DNA from: Lepidodermella squamata
Lineage: Eukaryota > Gastrotricha
Reading direction: 5' to 3'
Length of the DNA stretch: 64,000 nucleotides
NCBI GenBank assembly: GCA_047495785.1
Contig: JBLDXI010000019.1
Coordinates: 1,984,001-2,048,000 of the forward strand
In this document: one piece after another, positions 23,083 to 34,400 of the stretch
Numbering within the stretch: the stretch's first letter is position 1
Layout of the letters: every line of letters begins with the position of its first letter
Notes under the pieces: generated by a model
The model's input: only the letters and a program-made list of their open reading frames with translations
Told to the model about the DNA's origin: nothing
Database searches by the model: none
Position numbers and translations under genes: made by a program

Positions 23083-24427
23083 TCAAGCTATCATAAGGGA
23101 GTAGTAATATGAGTCCACAATGATACTGATGACGATAGCCATCGATGCGAATGCTACGTCGGCGATACGAACAATCTTGATTGACTGCTTTCTGCTTTCA
23201 AGTTCAGACGCCGCAGCGAAAGCGACCAATTCATAGAAGTTGAAAATCAGGCCAAATGTGAACTTGAAAGTAACGACTTTTACTAGGTAAACTGTTTCTG
23301 ATGTTTTGGGTATGTTCTGAAAAACCATCGACAGGACAACGGAGAAGGCTAGAACCAATGTAACGCCGTAACTAACTCTGTCAGGGCTGTCGGGAGTCAT
23401 TATCAGAGCCGATATTTGAAGAATGTAAAGAGACAGGACCGGCAGTAAAATAGTTGCAGCAAAGTATTCTGGTTGGCGTCTGAAAGCCACAGGGAAATGC
23501 ATCCTGCTCACGTAGACATCGCCACTTTGATGCGAATCTTCGACGCGACCTGATAGCTCCCAGCTCTCCAGTGTCCAGATATCTGCATCGCCGATAAAGC
23601 TATCCCTGTCAGACAACTCGATTTCAAACCCAGTCACGTTGTACCGCACAAGCGCGGTAATATCGTCACTATCGAGGATGAAAGAGCATTCCAATGTGTC
23701 GAATGGGAATTTTCTGAACGAAAATTGGTCGCAGGATGTGTCTATGCGGATGATGGCGAAGAACGAAATCGTCGGGCTGTAAAACGGCCAATACAACATG
23801 ATGTCGTCATTCCGCCTATAGGCAGAGTATCAATATTACGACGCTTCGAATTTTGAAGAGCTTACCGATCGAATGGTCTAGCGTTCACCATTGCATTCAT
23901 GTGGCTAAGCCTTGGTAGCCAAGTATTGCCGATTAATTTTGAAATTTTGAGATGTGTTACTAAATCACTTCGGATCCATTCATCACAGCGAGATTCGTTG
24001 GTGCCGAAGATTTGCTGGCAAGTAGGGGTTGGACACGGTGGATCCCACATAAAATTGACTGTCGCTAGCAGTGACATGCTAAGATTTTAGATCATCGGAA
24101 ACACTGAATCATCACAAAATTGAGTTTCTCTCACCTTTCAGATATATCGTTGATTTCGATGAGTCGGTTGAGATAGATGAATACGTCAACCGTCATAGTT
24201 TTGTTAATCTTCATCAGCCATTCTGTTGGCAGGGAAGAAGACAACGCTTCCGGGCAATATTCGAAGTATTTCCTTTCAAACGAAGCGCCTTGGGTTGGAT
24301 AGCTCTCCGAAAAGGTGGCATCCTGATAGGATACGGTTTGAACGACTAGGCCGAACATCACAAGCAGTGGGAAGAACATTACCGTCCAAGGACTAATTAA
24401 ACGCGCTAAAATACTAAATGAGCTCAA
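23083..24427 (-). CDS. Cys-loop ligand-gated ion channel, LGC type (LGIC-6)
   Basis: Exons 24427-24135, 24078-23866 and 23815-23083 encode 412 residues. The signal peptide is hydrophobic from about residue 14 (WTVMFFPLLVMFGLVV); an internal ATG just before FFPLL could be the true start. The ECD has YCPEAL, PCPTPTC and the Cys-loop CDQFSFRKFPFDTLEC (x14), with FILDSDDI in place of loop B. M2 reads PDRVSYGVTLVLAF with Asp at -1'. The M3-M4 linker is about 20 residues. LGIC-6 shares the exon 3 start and the C-terminal end with LGIC-4 but is much more diverged from it than LGIC-5 is from LGIC-3. Confidence 0.87.
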
Positions 24428-24927
24428 TATATGAATAAAATGAGTTGTCTACATGGAATGCTAAACAAGCAGTTCCGCAACTTTTTGAGGGGTCTTACTT
24501 TTAGCGGAACCAAGTTTTCGAATTAAAACCACTTTTCGATGTCATGATTGATCGGAATTTTTAATCTTCGGAATTTTTAATCGGAATGAATTCAGCGTAA
24601 AATTCTGTATACGAAGCATTCCTCAGTATAGAAATCATACATTGCATTAATTTCGTAGAAATATTCGAATAGCGACCATTTGCTGATTTAAAATTAGGTT
24701 CCGCAACATGCGGATTTGGTTCCGCTAAAAGAAATTTCTACTTTTTGAGAGAATAGGATGCCATAAAATTTGGACAAAGTTAGGATGTCCGTTATATTCA
24801 TTGTTATGCTTTCGGTCTTGCGGTGTTAGAAAATTCTTTTCAGGGGATCTTGTAAAATCGAAGCCAAGTTGCCATTCCGAATGGTTGATTTTCTACAATT
24901 TGAGTTCTGAACAGCATGAAATCACTA
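24428..24927. other. Spacer upstream of LGIC-6
   Basis: A 500-bp AT-rich interval expected to contain the LGIC-6 promoter. No element was recognised. Confidence 0.4.
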
Positions 24928-25113
24928 CAGTGGAACCCCGATTTCCCGTCACCTGATTTTCCGTCTGACGGGAAATCGCGATATGTAAATATTAGGAGCG
25001 ACTTGGACCCGCAGAGGGCAATTAAAGGCAAACTACCTGGATTTCCCGTCAATTTGGATTTCCCGCCAATATTTTTGTGGAACCGTAGATGACAGGAAAT
25101 CGGGGTTCCACTG
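24928..25113. mobile_element. pogo/Tigger-type MITE
   Basis: A 186-bp element has perfect-to-near-perfect inverted ends starting CAGTGGAACCCCGATTTCCC and a TA duplication at both ends (24926-24927, 25114-25115). CAGTGGAACC ends with TA target sites are typical of pogo/Tigger-related elements. Interior copies of GATTTCCCGTC suggest the arms have been rearranged. No coding capacity. Confidence 0.8.
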
Positions 25114-25496
25114 TAGGTAAGCTTTTGCGCTCGAGCTTGCCCCAATTTTGCGCTAAGTATTCGGCTAATATTTTCGGTCCGAATTAAGGATAAATTCTGC
25201 GTTTCAGGAAGTGCGCTAATTCAGCAATATTTTATTATATGGATTTTAATATCTCCCATTAAAGTGCAAGTTTATTTGCATATTGGATTAATTCCAGAGA
25301 AAAAAAAAGAAAAAATACGCAACAAAATCGATTTTGCTAAAAGGATGTCCCTTTAGGCACCGAATAGAAATCATTTCGAGGCAGATCTCATAATTGACAA
25401 AAAAATAGATGATTTTTATTCGCCTTTTTATTCTAAATTCAAATAGATTCAAATAGATTTAACAGTGAAAAATTTTCTGAGCCCTCTTACGGGCCA
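25114..25496. other. Spacer 3' of LGIC-7
   Basis: A 383-bp AT-rich stretch with an A-rich run near 25300 and no feature recognised. It should include the LGIC-7 3' UTR. Confidence 0.4.
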
Positions 25497-27231
25497 TCAG
25501 TCATTAGAAGTAACTGATATGAAAAAGTAAAGATCTGTAATAACTTCAACAGCAATCAGGATGGCTGCAACAACGCAATCTATAATTCGACTGCCTCGAA
25601 GTAGCTTAGCTTTGAAGACCTTTTGGTCGCTCTTTGACATTTCATTCGCCTCCTTCTCGCTACTGCTTGCAAAGCCACATGCGATCATTTCATAGGTCGT
25701 TAGACACAGCCCGGTTAGAAATTTTATAATGACGAATTCGACGAGATAAATCCGCTCGGAAGTTCGAGGAATCCCTGCGAATACCATGTCCAAAATGACG
25801 GAAAACGACAAAACCATGGTGACGCCAAACGTGGCTCGTTCAGACTCGCCGGGCGGTATTATAAGCCCCAGCATTTGTAGAAGATTCAACGAGATTACGG
25901 GGATAAAAATATTTGTTACAAAGTAATTTGCCTTTCGCTTGAAAGCGATCGGGAAAATTAGCCGGCTCATGTTGTAATGGTCACTGGTGCCTTGCGCCGA
26001 CATCTCCATTCGGCCATTGCGGACACCGACAAGTTCCCAAATTTCGGTTTCGCCGATGAATGTATCGACCGCAGATGCGTCTAGAGCGAAGCTGGGCTGC
26101 GAGAAATGAGCTACGTCGGTGATTTCGTTAGCGTCGAAGATCAGTGAACATTCAAGGGTGTCGAATGGGAATTTCGCGAAGGAAAATCCGTCGCAGGCGG
26201 TGTCGAATCGTCCCATTGATACTATCAACGCCCAACTCGTCGTTGGTAAGATCGATATGAAACGTCCGGAATTTCTTAAGAGAAATTTAAAAATTTAAAA
26301 AGATCCGCCTGCGACTGATCCTAATGAATTGTTCCATAATTTTTTTAATAAAACATTTTTTTGAAATTACGAAGTATATTTGAAGTAGTCTCAAAAATAT
26401 TTAATTTGGTAATTAACTTGTTACCGTCTTTTTAAAAATTTTACACGGGCTCTCATTGTAAATTTTCAATTCAAGGGAATTAAATGAAATTCTCGGTTGC
26501 ATGCTTTTAAAACTTAGTTCACTGAATTTTCCTTGCTTTTTCAGAAAAATTTGAAAATTCGGGACCATGAGATGATTTTGCCACAGCTCATTCGATATAG
26601 AGGGCAAAATCTGCTAGGTATTTACGGGTTAAAATTAAAAAAAAATATTTATTTAAATTATTTAAATTTAATTTTAAATTCGAAAATTCGAAAATTCGAA
26701 AATTCTGAAATTTTTCAAACGAAAATAAGAATTTATTTAAATTATGTAGAGCTTACGCTTCAATAGGATACGAGTTAGCCACGGCGTTGACGTGGGTCAA
26801 AACCGGCCGCCATATGCTCGTTTTTTTACTGACGCGTATAACGAGTTCGCCCAACAAGTTTTCTTCCACCGACAAGCATTGCGTAGCGTTGAATATATCA
26901 GAGCAATTTAACGGCTCGCAAGGGTAATTCCACGACAGGTAGATTAAACCGTAAAGCGACATTCTGCGAGAAGAAAAATCTATTATATGATTATCAAAAT
27001 TATTTTTCAATACGTTTGAGCAAGGTCATTGATTTCGATAAATCTGAACAAGTCAAACTGAGTTTCGATTGTCAGGGTCTGGTTTTGATATGGCGAATTC
27101 CACCACTCGAAGGGTAACGCCTCCGAAAGTGCTACTGGACATCTTGCAAAGAATTTCTCGCGAGCAATATCGGAAATTATGGCCGCTTCTGCGCCGCCAA
27201 TAAATAGCAGAAAATACGGCCATAAATGCAT
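25497..27231 (-). CDS. Cys-loop ligand-gated ion channel, LGC type (LGIC-7)
   Basis: Exons 27231-27014, 26963-26757 and 26274-25497 encode 400 residues. The signal peptide is short (MHLWPYFLLFIGGAEA). Intron 1 is 50 bp but intron 2 is 482 bp, the only long intron in the cluster, made of AT-rich sequence with a small CGAAAATT tandem repeat. The ECD has RCPVAL, PCEPLNC and the Cys-loop CDGFSFAKFPFDTLEC (x14). M2 reads SERATFGVTMVLSF with Glu at -1'. The M3-M4 linker is about 35 residues and charged. It is the most diverged member and lies at the 5' edge of the array. Confidence 0.86.
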
Positions 27232-27947
27232 ATCGAAAACTGCTCAAAATCCGTGAAACATTTCCCACCAAAACTCTCAGGCCGATTGACAAATCGTTAT
27301 AGGTTTGTAAACTTTTCGTTTTCGATGTAAACAGCGTACATTCAAGCCTCGGAATACTGAAAATATTGAAAAAAGGAGATACTTTCGCAGCCATCAAATA
27401 TAACGAGCCCTTCTGTCAATATCGTTGGCGAAACCGCAACTTCGGGAGCTCATTTGTTTTGCAATAAGTTGGAAATAATTAGGGTTTTTGTGTTATTATA
27501 TTAAAATCAACTCTGAAGATAAAAACAGCTGTTACCTATCCTTTATCCTATATAACGACCACCAGGTATTTTTGTAGCTGATATTTATCAGATTAAGAAT
27601 GCAGGTAGCTTTTTATCTCGCAATTTTAATTTGACTTACCATCGGCCATGACCTACTTTTTGCCAGCGGCCCCTTTTAGTGCTACGTTTTGTAATACAAG
27701 TAGGTCACCACGTGCTATTAAGGTCAAAGCGTTCAGTTTCGAACGAAAATAGGTCGACAAAGTGCTGAAGGGACTGAAGGGCCAGTTTTATTGCCCGTTT
27801 TAAGATCAAGTTTTCGAGAGAATGTCAACAATATTCGCGAGGTAAAAGAAACACTCATTGATGGCTTTTGTTCTTTTCCATCTCACCTGACCGATGTCAC
27901 TGGCAATTAATAATTCTTATATTTAAAAATAAATAAATAAAATCACA
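27232..27947. other. Spacer, nothing recognised
   Basis: A 716-bp interval upstream of LGIC-7. It should hold the LGIC-7 promoter and the 3' UTR of the next gene. Confidence 0.4.
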
Positions 27948-28421
27948 TCATTTTATTTTGAGGCGATACAGCCAATTTTTCGTCTGGCCAGTAGCTCGAG
28001 TTCCTTGCATAGTTTGAACGTCCGATTTGTAGTAAATGAATGGATTATTATAATAACTAGGCACAAGCTTTTCCTTGACAACGTGGCCGCATGCCATAAC
28101 AGCAGGTTCGTTCGAAGCTGGCCCGCAATAGATGATTAGAACTGCATCTGAACTCGACGCTCGTGGGTTTTTGTACCTAGTTGAAACTTTCATGTGCAAC
28201 ACGCCAGGTAGTTGACCGTCGTTGTACAGTTGTTTGGCTGTGGGCCAAAGTTTATCCATTTCAGGTATGGGTAGAAAAATCATCCATTTTCCAATATCAT
28301 TGCGACATTCAGTTGTAGCTATGTTGAATAGCGGGCTCGATTCGTAGAGCCATGGAAAATTTTCGACTTCGGATGGTAGCAACGTGGAATTTGTGTATTT
28401 AGAATAACCACCAACGGCCAT
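27948..28421 (-). CDS. UPF0696/C11orf68-like protein
   Basis: The ATG at 28421 opens a 157-residue protein. An acceptor-like CTTTTTAG ends at 28441, leaving a 19-nt leader before the ATG, which fits a trans-spliced gene; the frame also runs a few codons upstream without a better start. Residues about 40-100 contain IGKWMIFLP, MDKLW, a QLPGVLHMKVST block and YKSDVQTMQG, the order seen in the UPF0696 (C11orf68/Bles03) family, which has an eIF4E-like fold and no settled biochemical role. The assignment rests on motif order recalled from the family, so it is moderate. The protein is shorter than human C11orf68 at its N terminus. Confidence 0.55.
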   Translation of the reverse strand: MAVGGYSKYTNSTLLPSEVENFPWLYESSPLFNIATTECRNDIGKWMIFLPIPEMDKLWPTAKQLYNDGQLPGVLHMKVSTRYKNPRASSSDAVLIIYCGPASNEPAVMACGHVVKEKLVPSYYNNPFIYYKSDVQTMQGTRATGQTKNWLYRLKIK

Positions 28422-28463
28422 TTCACGGTTAATCCAATGGCTAAAAAGGAAAGAAAGTTTCAA

Positions 28464-31411
28464 CTTGAAGTGGGTTTACTCTTGAGCAGAAAGCGGACTC
28501 GAATAATGGTGAAAATGTAGCGACAATAATAATTAGTCAGTGAGAGATGGATAAAACAACGTGCCACGTGCCAGCTCATATAAATAAGTATAAGAGAGAT
28601 CTGACATTGTAGTATATATTCATGCTATATACTTATTCATGTGTGCCGAAATGATTCATCCCTAGTTTTTATGGTCGCGTGGTCAGTTTATCACTTCTCG
28701 AGAATACTTTACTGTGTTGTGGGGTATGGGTATCTTGACCCAGAAAGACATTATACATTACCCAACATTACCCGACATTGTTTACATTTTACAGCGAAAA
28801 AATGTATTTTCCTTCAAGTTTGTTGACAGGTAGTTGACCCGTATTCTGCAACCTCTATTTTTCCAATGATGCGAAGAGTATTCTCCCTTTGAACTTTAAC
28901 GTTGATTGGCAGCTCGGAATTCGGAACGTAAAAATCCCGGAATTACGATCGATCGCAACTTCAAGCTCGGCACCTTGGTTTCGGGAATCTAAAGAGCTCT
29001 AGTCGCCTGGATTTTATGGGTTATGATTTTTACGTTTGAAATGAGTGGCATAAATCAGGGGTCATGATGATAATAATAAAATTGTCTTGGTATTTATATC
29101 GCCGCACCTTCATTTCGGAAAATTCCTTTTCAATAGCTCGAAATGAGTGCTTTGAAAATAAAAATAATTGAATTTTAATGACGAAACAGGGAATTGAAAA
29201 CAACTGCGCGTTGAATCCTCACTTAAATCAGATCAGTGATGCAAATCGGGGCACTATAATGGATGTACCTTATCACACCTTATCACCGTATCACAAGTCG
29301 TTGGCGGATTTAGGAGAATTATTGATAAGTGAATGGCTTTCGACCGGTGTCGTCAATTGCTAATTGAAGCAGGTTTTTATATATTTTTCCAAATTTTTTT
29401 TCAATTTTCTTTGGGAAATTTGCGTTGGCTTCTGATTCGCCAGCCAACGTGGTTGTTTGTAAAAACTATGATACGGATTGCGAACGAACTATGTATAAGA
29501 AAAATACGAGGCAAAAATGCCGCAGATCCGTGATTAAAACCCATTGCATTGCTTAATGATGGAAAATAAACTATAGATAAAATTGAGTTCAGTTCAGATT
29601 TTTCATTAAATTTCAGATTTTAAATTGTAGCGTGACAAGGCGCGGTAAAACTTTGACGCCACAACACACTTGTCTTCACGCGCCATTAACGGCGGAATTA
29701 TTGCAATATAGTCGACGCCGCTTTTATTGGTGCCACCACAGGACGACGCGGCCCGGAGTGCGGACGGGCGGGCGCGATATCAAAGCCGCGCCATCAACAC
29801 GCAACGGTGTTCCGAGTCAAGAGTCGCCGAGTTATACATAGAAGGAAGCCCATTAAGGCGGCGCGAAGAATTTTCCGCCTCATTGTCCGGGCGCGCGCGC
29901 AGGTGAGTTCATTTCGGGTTGACACGTAAAGGCGTGCGCGGTTTGATGAACAATCGCACATAATAGAGGTTAATTGATGACCTCATTCAATAACCGGCGG
30001 CATGGGGCGGGTCGGTTGAAAATTACAGGTCTCAGGTGTGCATCCGAGGTATGCGGAACCACTCAAGACAATGCGGCCGATCGTCTCGTGAACGCTGCAG
30101 AGTTCTTACGATCGGCAGAGGCCACTTTCAACATTATCGAACACGCAAAGATTAATTTCATCGTTTTTAACTCATTAAGTTGATAAACATTCAAGTAGTA
30201 TTCATAGCAAAGCTAATGGCGGTAATAAAATTATCCAAGTAACCGGATGCATAATGCTCTAAATTTTCATAGAAAGTTTCGTTTTTTCTCACTTGATTTC
30301 CAGGCCAGAATATCCTCTTAATTATTTTATTTTATAGCATTTTTATGTCAATTAATTTTTCCAAATTTTTTTTAAATAATTTGGTTTTTTAAATATCGAT
30401 AGATTAGTCATTAGACTTTGACAAAATTGCTCTAAATTAAATAGTGGGAATTTTAGAAAAATTTACGTAAAAATTGTTTTCAAAAATTAATGATAAATTT
30501 GAATTTGAATTTGAATAAACTAAAATAAAATTCGGCAATATTTTCTACTCAATGCCTTTGAGAACGCGATTGAACCAGAATATTCGAAAAGTGAGAAAAT
30601 TTGAAATTAAATTATATTTTCCTGCTTCCATCCAGGTTTCATCATGTTTTGCCTTTCCCCTTCTTTGAAACATTTTCTCTCTTATTTTTAATTCAACGAT
30701 TAATCTTTGACACTGCTATCATGAAGCTATTTCGCGTGCGTCTTATTCTAATTTTTCCCATCAAATTCCCATAATTTCTCTAAAAGCTATTCATCGTGAT
30801 TTCGGTTAGCGATAAACACACGCTAAAATTGGTAGGCACGAACGGGTGATAGCAATCGATTTTTCCCAGCTCAAGTGGATCGTCTTCACCGTTCCGTTCG
30901 CCAACTGGTGTCCGCTTATCGCTTGTTTTCATCTTTGCCTGACTCTGGTTAAATTTCGTACAGGTACTGCTGCTGAAGAGCGCGCGTGTAGTTTTATCTA
31001 AACTAGCCCATCATCATCGAAATTCATACCAACAACGAGTGTGATTACGTAGCCACGGTGAGTGAGCGCGTCTTTGCGTGACTACAAGACGCGCGCTTGT
31101 GATTGGCCGCCGCGCGTCAAGTGCGCGTCGCCGTAGTAATGAGAGGCACACTCGCGCAGTGTAGCGACTGCGAGAAGGGGCGGGGCTTCCTGTTCTTCGC
31201 GCACAAAATTTGCCCTTCCTCACTCTTAATAATAATAATAAGCGCGCGCACACTCACTTGACTTCAATCTTCCGACTTTAATTCCGATTGTCTAATCATT
31301 ACTTACCAGTTACCAGTTTTAACTTTCTATTAAAATTGTTTAATTGTTCATATAGAAATTAACGGCTACAGTTAATTTTTTGGACACGCTGTTCATTTTC
31401 AAGTCGACTTT
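28464..31411. other. Noncoding interval upstream of ahr-1
   Basis: Almost 3 kb between the UPF0696-like gene and ahr-1 exon 1. Two parts are GC-rich with many GCGC steps (about 29640-29960 and 31020-31250), like promoter DNA or untranslated exons. The first TTAAGGYGG copy is at 29853. No coding exon could be supported. Confidence 0.45.
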
Positions 31412-34400
31412 ATGGTTATCGAAGAACCCGATCAGTGGCTAGCTAAAACCATGTACGCTACCAGGCGTCGTAAGCGCAATACCAGAAAGTGAGTTTTTTG
31501 CTTCGATTTTTCTGCGGAATCACGGAAATCAACGTTACCTGCAGCACGCGATTTTTATTGCAACGCGCACGCACTGTTCGAAAAAAGATGCGCGCGATTT
31601 TTAGGGTGCTGACACGCAAAAAAGTTTACGTGCCGTGACCTTAGTGTCCCTCGAAAAAACTCGCGTACAAAAGTTATCTTCCGATTTTTAGGCTCATCCT
31701 ATGAAATTTTCAAATTTTCGAAATAATTCAAGCGTCCTCAGCTGTTGCGACGGCTTAGGTATGCTATACTATCTGGGAGTGATGATTAATTAATGAGCTT
31801 GATGACTTGTTATAAGCCATTTGAGGGCTGTTATTGCGCGATTTTTATTGCCTCATCACCGTCGCATTTTCTTGCGCCGACGACGACGACAGCGGTCCCG
31901 TGAGGCGAAGCCGCCGAGTTGGTACTCGCGCAGCCAGCTGGAGTCATTAAAATTTCATTATTATTATCTCATACAAGCCACCTGGGCGCGCGTCATAGGT
32001 AAGAGTAATTACACCGTGTGGAGCGTTCTTGGCCATAATAAGTCGGTAAATAACATTTTTCATATTATTTGAACGGTTCCGCTCCGAGGCGCTTTCATTT
32101 TCACGCGCGCAAATAGCGTAGAGAGAAACAAAAAAATAAACCTTTTTATGCCTAACCAACTTGATGAAACCGCGTCAATATTTGCCAATAATCTGCCGTA
32201 AATTTCCAGCTTGAAAATAATTAAAAAATAATTTCATAATTTCTCTCAAAAATGCGCAGGTCTTCTGGAGGCAACAGCAATGCGAGCATCGTTAAACCGT
32301 CGCCTCTGCCGAACCCGATCGCAGTTCGCGGGCTTCATCATCTCGAACCGGGTCAACTCGTGGCGCCCAATTCGAGCGCGGCCCTCGCGTCCAGCGGCAT
32401 TCGATCGAACCCGTCGAAGCGGCATCGCGAGCGTCTTAACATCGAACTCGAGTCTCTGGCTGAATTGCTGCCATTCGACTCGACTATCGTTCAGAAACTC
32501 GACAAACTCTCCATCCTCCGCCTTGCCAGTTCTTACCTCAAGTCGAAATGCTATTTGAGAAGTGAGTAGTAAATTTTTTTTGAAAATTTAATATATACAT
32601 TTTCTTAATAGCTGCTGCGGAGAGCTGTCCAAGCTTGTCAGAGCAACTCCCTTATTATTACATGATGGAAGACCCTGTTCAGGTTCGTTTTTCTTTTTTT
32701 TAATATTTTAAATATTTTTGAATTATTGTTTAGAATTTGGACGGATTCTTGTTGATCGTGACAACTGATGGCGAAGTTTTCTACTCATCAAGCAACGTTG
32801 AGACGTATCTCGGCTTTCATCAGGTACTAGTCTTTTGATTTTTCTGGTCTTCGAAAAATCGCTGCTAATTGCGTGCGCTATTATTGATGTCGCGGCGGCT
32901 TTTTTTTGCGGCTGTCGAATTAGTGCGCGAAAATTTTTGCGCCGCACATGTGACACACACACATAATTATTATTAGGCAATGATGATGATGATGGTATAG
33001 CATATGGCGCCTGCGCGTCAAATTTCACAAGTTTCGCCGCGCAATCATCAAGGTCAGCCCGTCGCTTTTTGGGTTTAATGGGACACCCTGGGCTAGCCGC
33101 GCGCTGCGAAGATGCTCGTTCGCAGCTATTACGACCAGCTGGCGCGCGCTTTCTTATTACCATAGCCAGCTCATCATACCAATAAAATTGGCCGAATTTT
33201 CGAAAAAAAATGCAAAGAAGTGCGGGAATAAAAAATCATGAATTGAATAATGAAGAAATAAAATATAATTTATTTAAATTTTTCAGTCTGATATTCTTCA
33301 CCAAAGCGTGCTTGAGTTGATTCACTCCGAGGATCGGGACATGTTCAAGGAGCAGCTCGAGTGGCGCCATCGCAACGCACGCCACGAGGCCCTTTCGACA
33401 CCCCGCCGTGCGCCTGTCCACGGCGATGATTTCTACCTTCAACGCTCGTTCACCGCCCGTTTCCGCTGCCTGCTCGACAATACTAGCGGGTTCGTCACCA
33501 TGGACGTAACCGGGCGTCTTCAACCCTTCCCACCAGGGTTCCCGAACAGTTTAACTGGGGGTAACAATCTCGCCGCGGCTTCTGCCGGCATTCGAACTCG
33601 ACCATCGCCGACTAGTACCTCGAACAACTCGGCGAATTCCGGCGCGAATTCCAGCTCAGTCTCGCCGCCGAATACCAGCCAGGCCTACCCATCGCTCGCG
33701 CTCTTCGCCTATTGCCAACCATTCGGCCCGGGTGCTTTTCCAGTCGCTGCCGGTCAGATCGATCTGGCGAAGACTTTCAAGTCGAAACACGGCCTCGATC
33801 TCTCGTTCATGTCCGTCGATCCCAGGGTTCGGCAGGTCATCGAAGGCGTCGAAGAGTCGGATTTCTATCAAAAGCCGTTCTACAACATCGTCCACTTGCC
33901 TGACCTTCAATACGTTTCTCAAGCGCATCAAGAATGTGAGTTTCGAAATTCCTATTTTTCGAAAATTTCAACATTGCTAAATTAATTTCCATGTTAAATT
34001 GGAATTTGAAATACAAATTTTGAAATTTTGAAATGTTTCTTTTTAAACTTGAAATTTGAAAAATGATTTTAAATTAATTTTGAAATTTTTTTATTTAGTG
34101 ATGAAACGCGGTTCCTGTGGAATTTTGGCCTACCGCATTGTCAACCCCAACTCTACCGTTGGCGGTCTGATTTGGCTTCAAACAAGCGCTCGAATCATCT
34201 ACCGCTCGAACAAGGCAGACACCATTCTATGCATCCACCGCCGGCTCACCGACGACGAAGGCGAGGGTCTAATCGTGAAACGCGCCTCGGAATTTCGCCT
34301 GCCCTGCGCTCTTTTCGACGCCGTTGAAGCCGCATCGGCAACTGCTCAGCAAAAATCGGCCGAAATTCCTCTACCGCCTATGCCGTTTCAAGACCAACTG

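Noticed and set aside
26640-26710. CGAAAATT tandem repeat as a functional array
   Set aside because: Only three units in an AT-rich intron; a small local slippage repeat.
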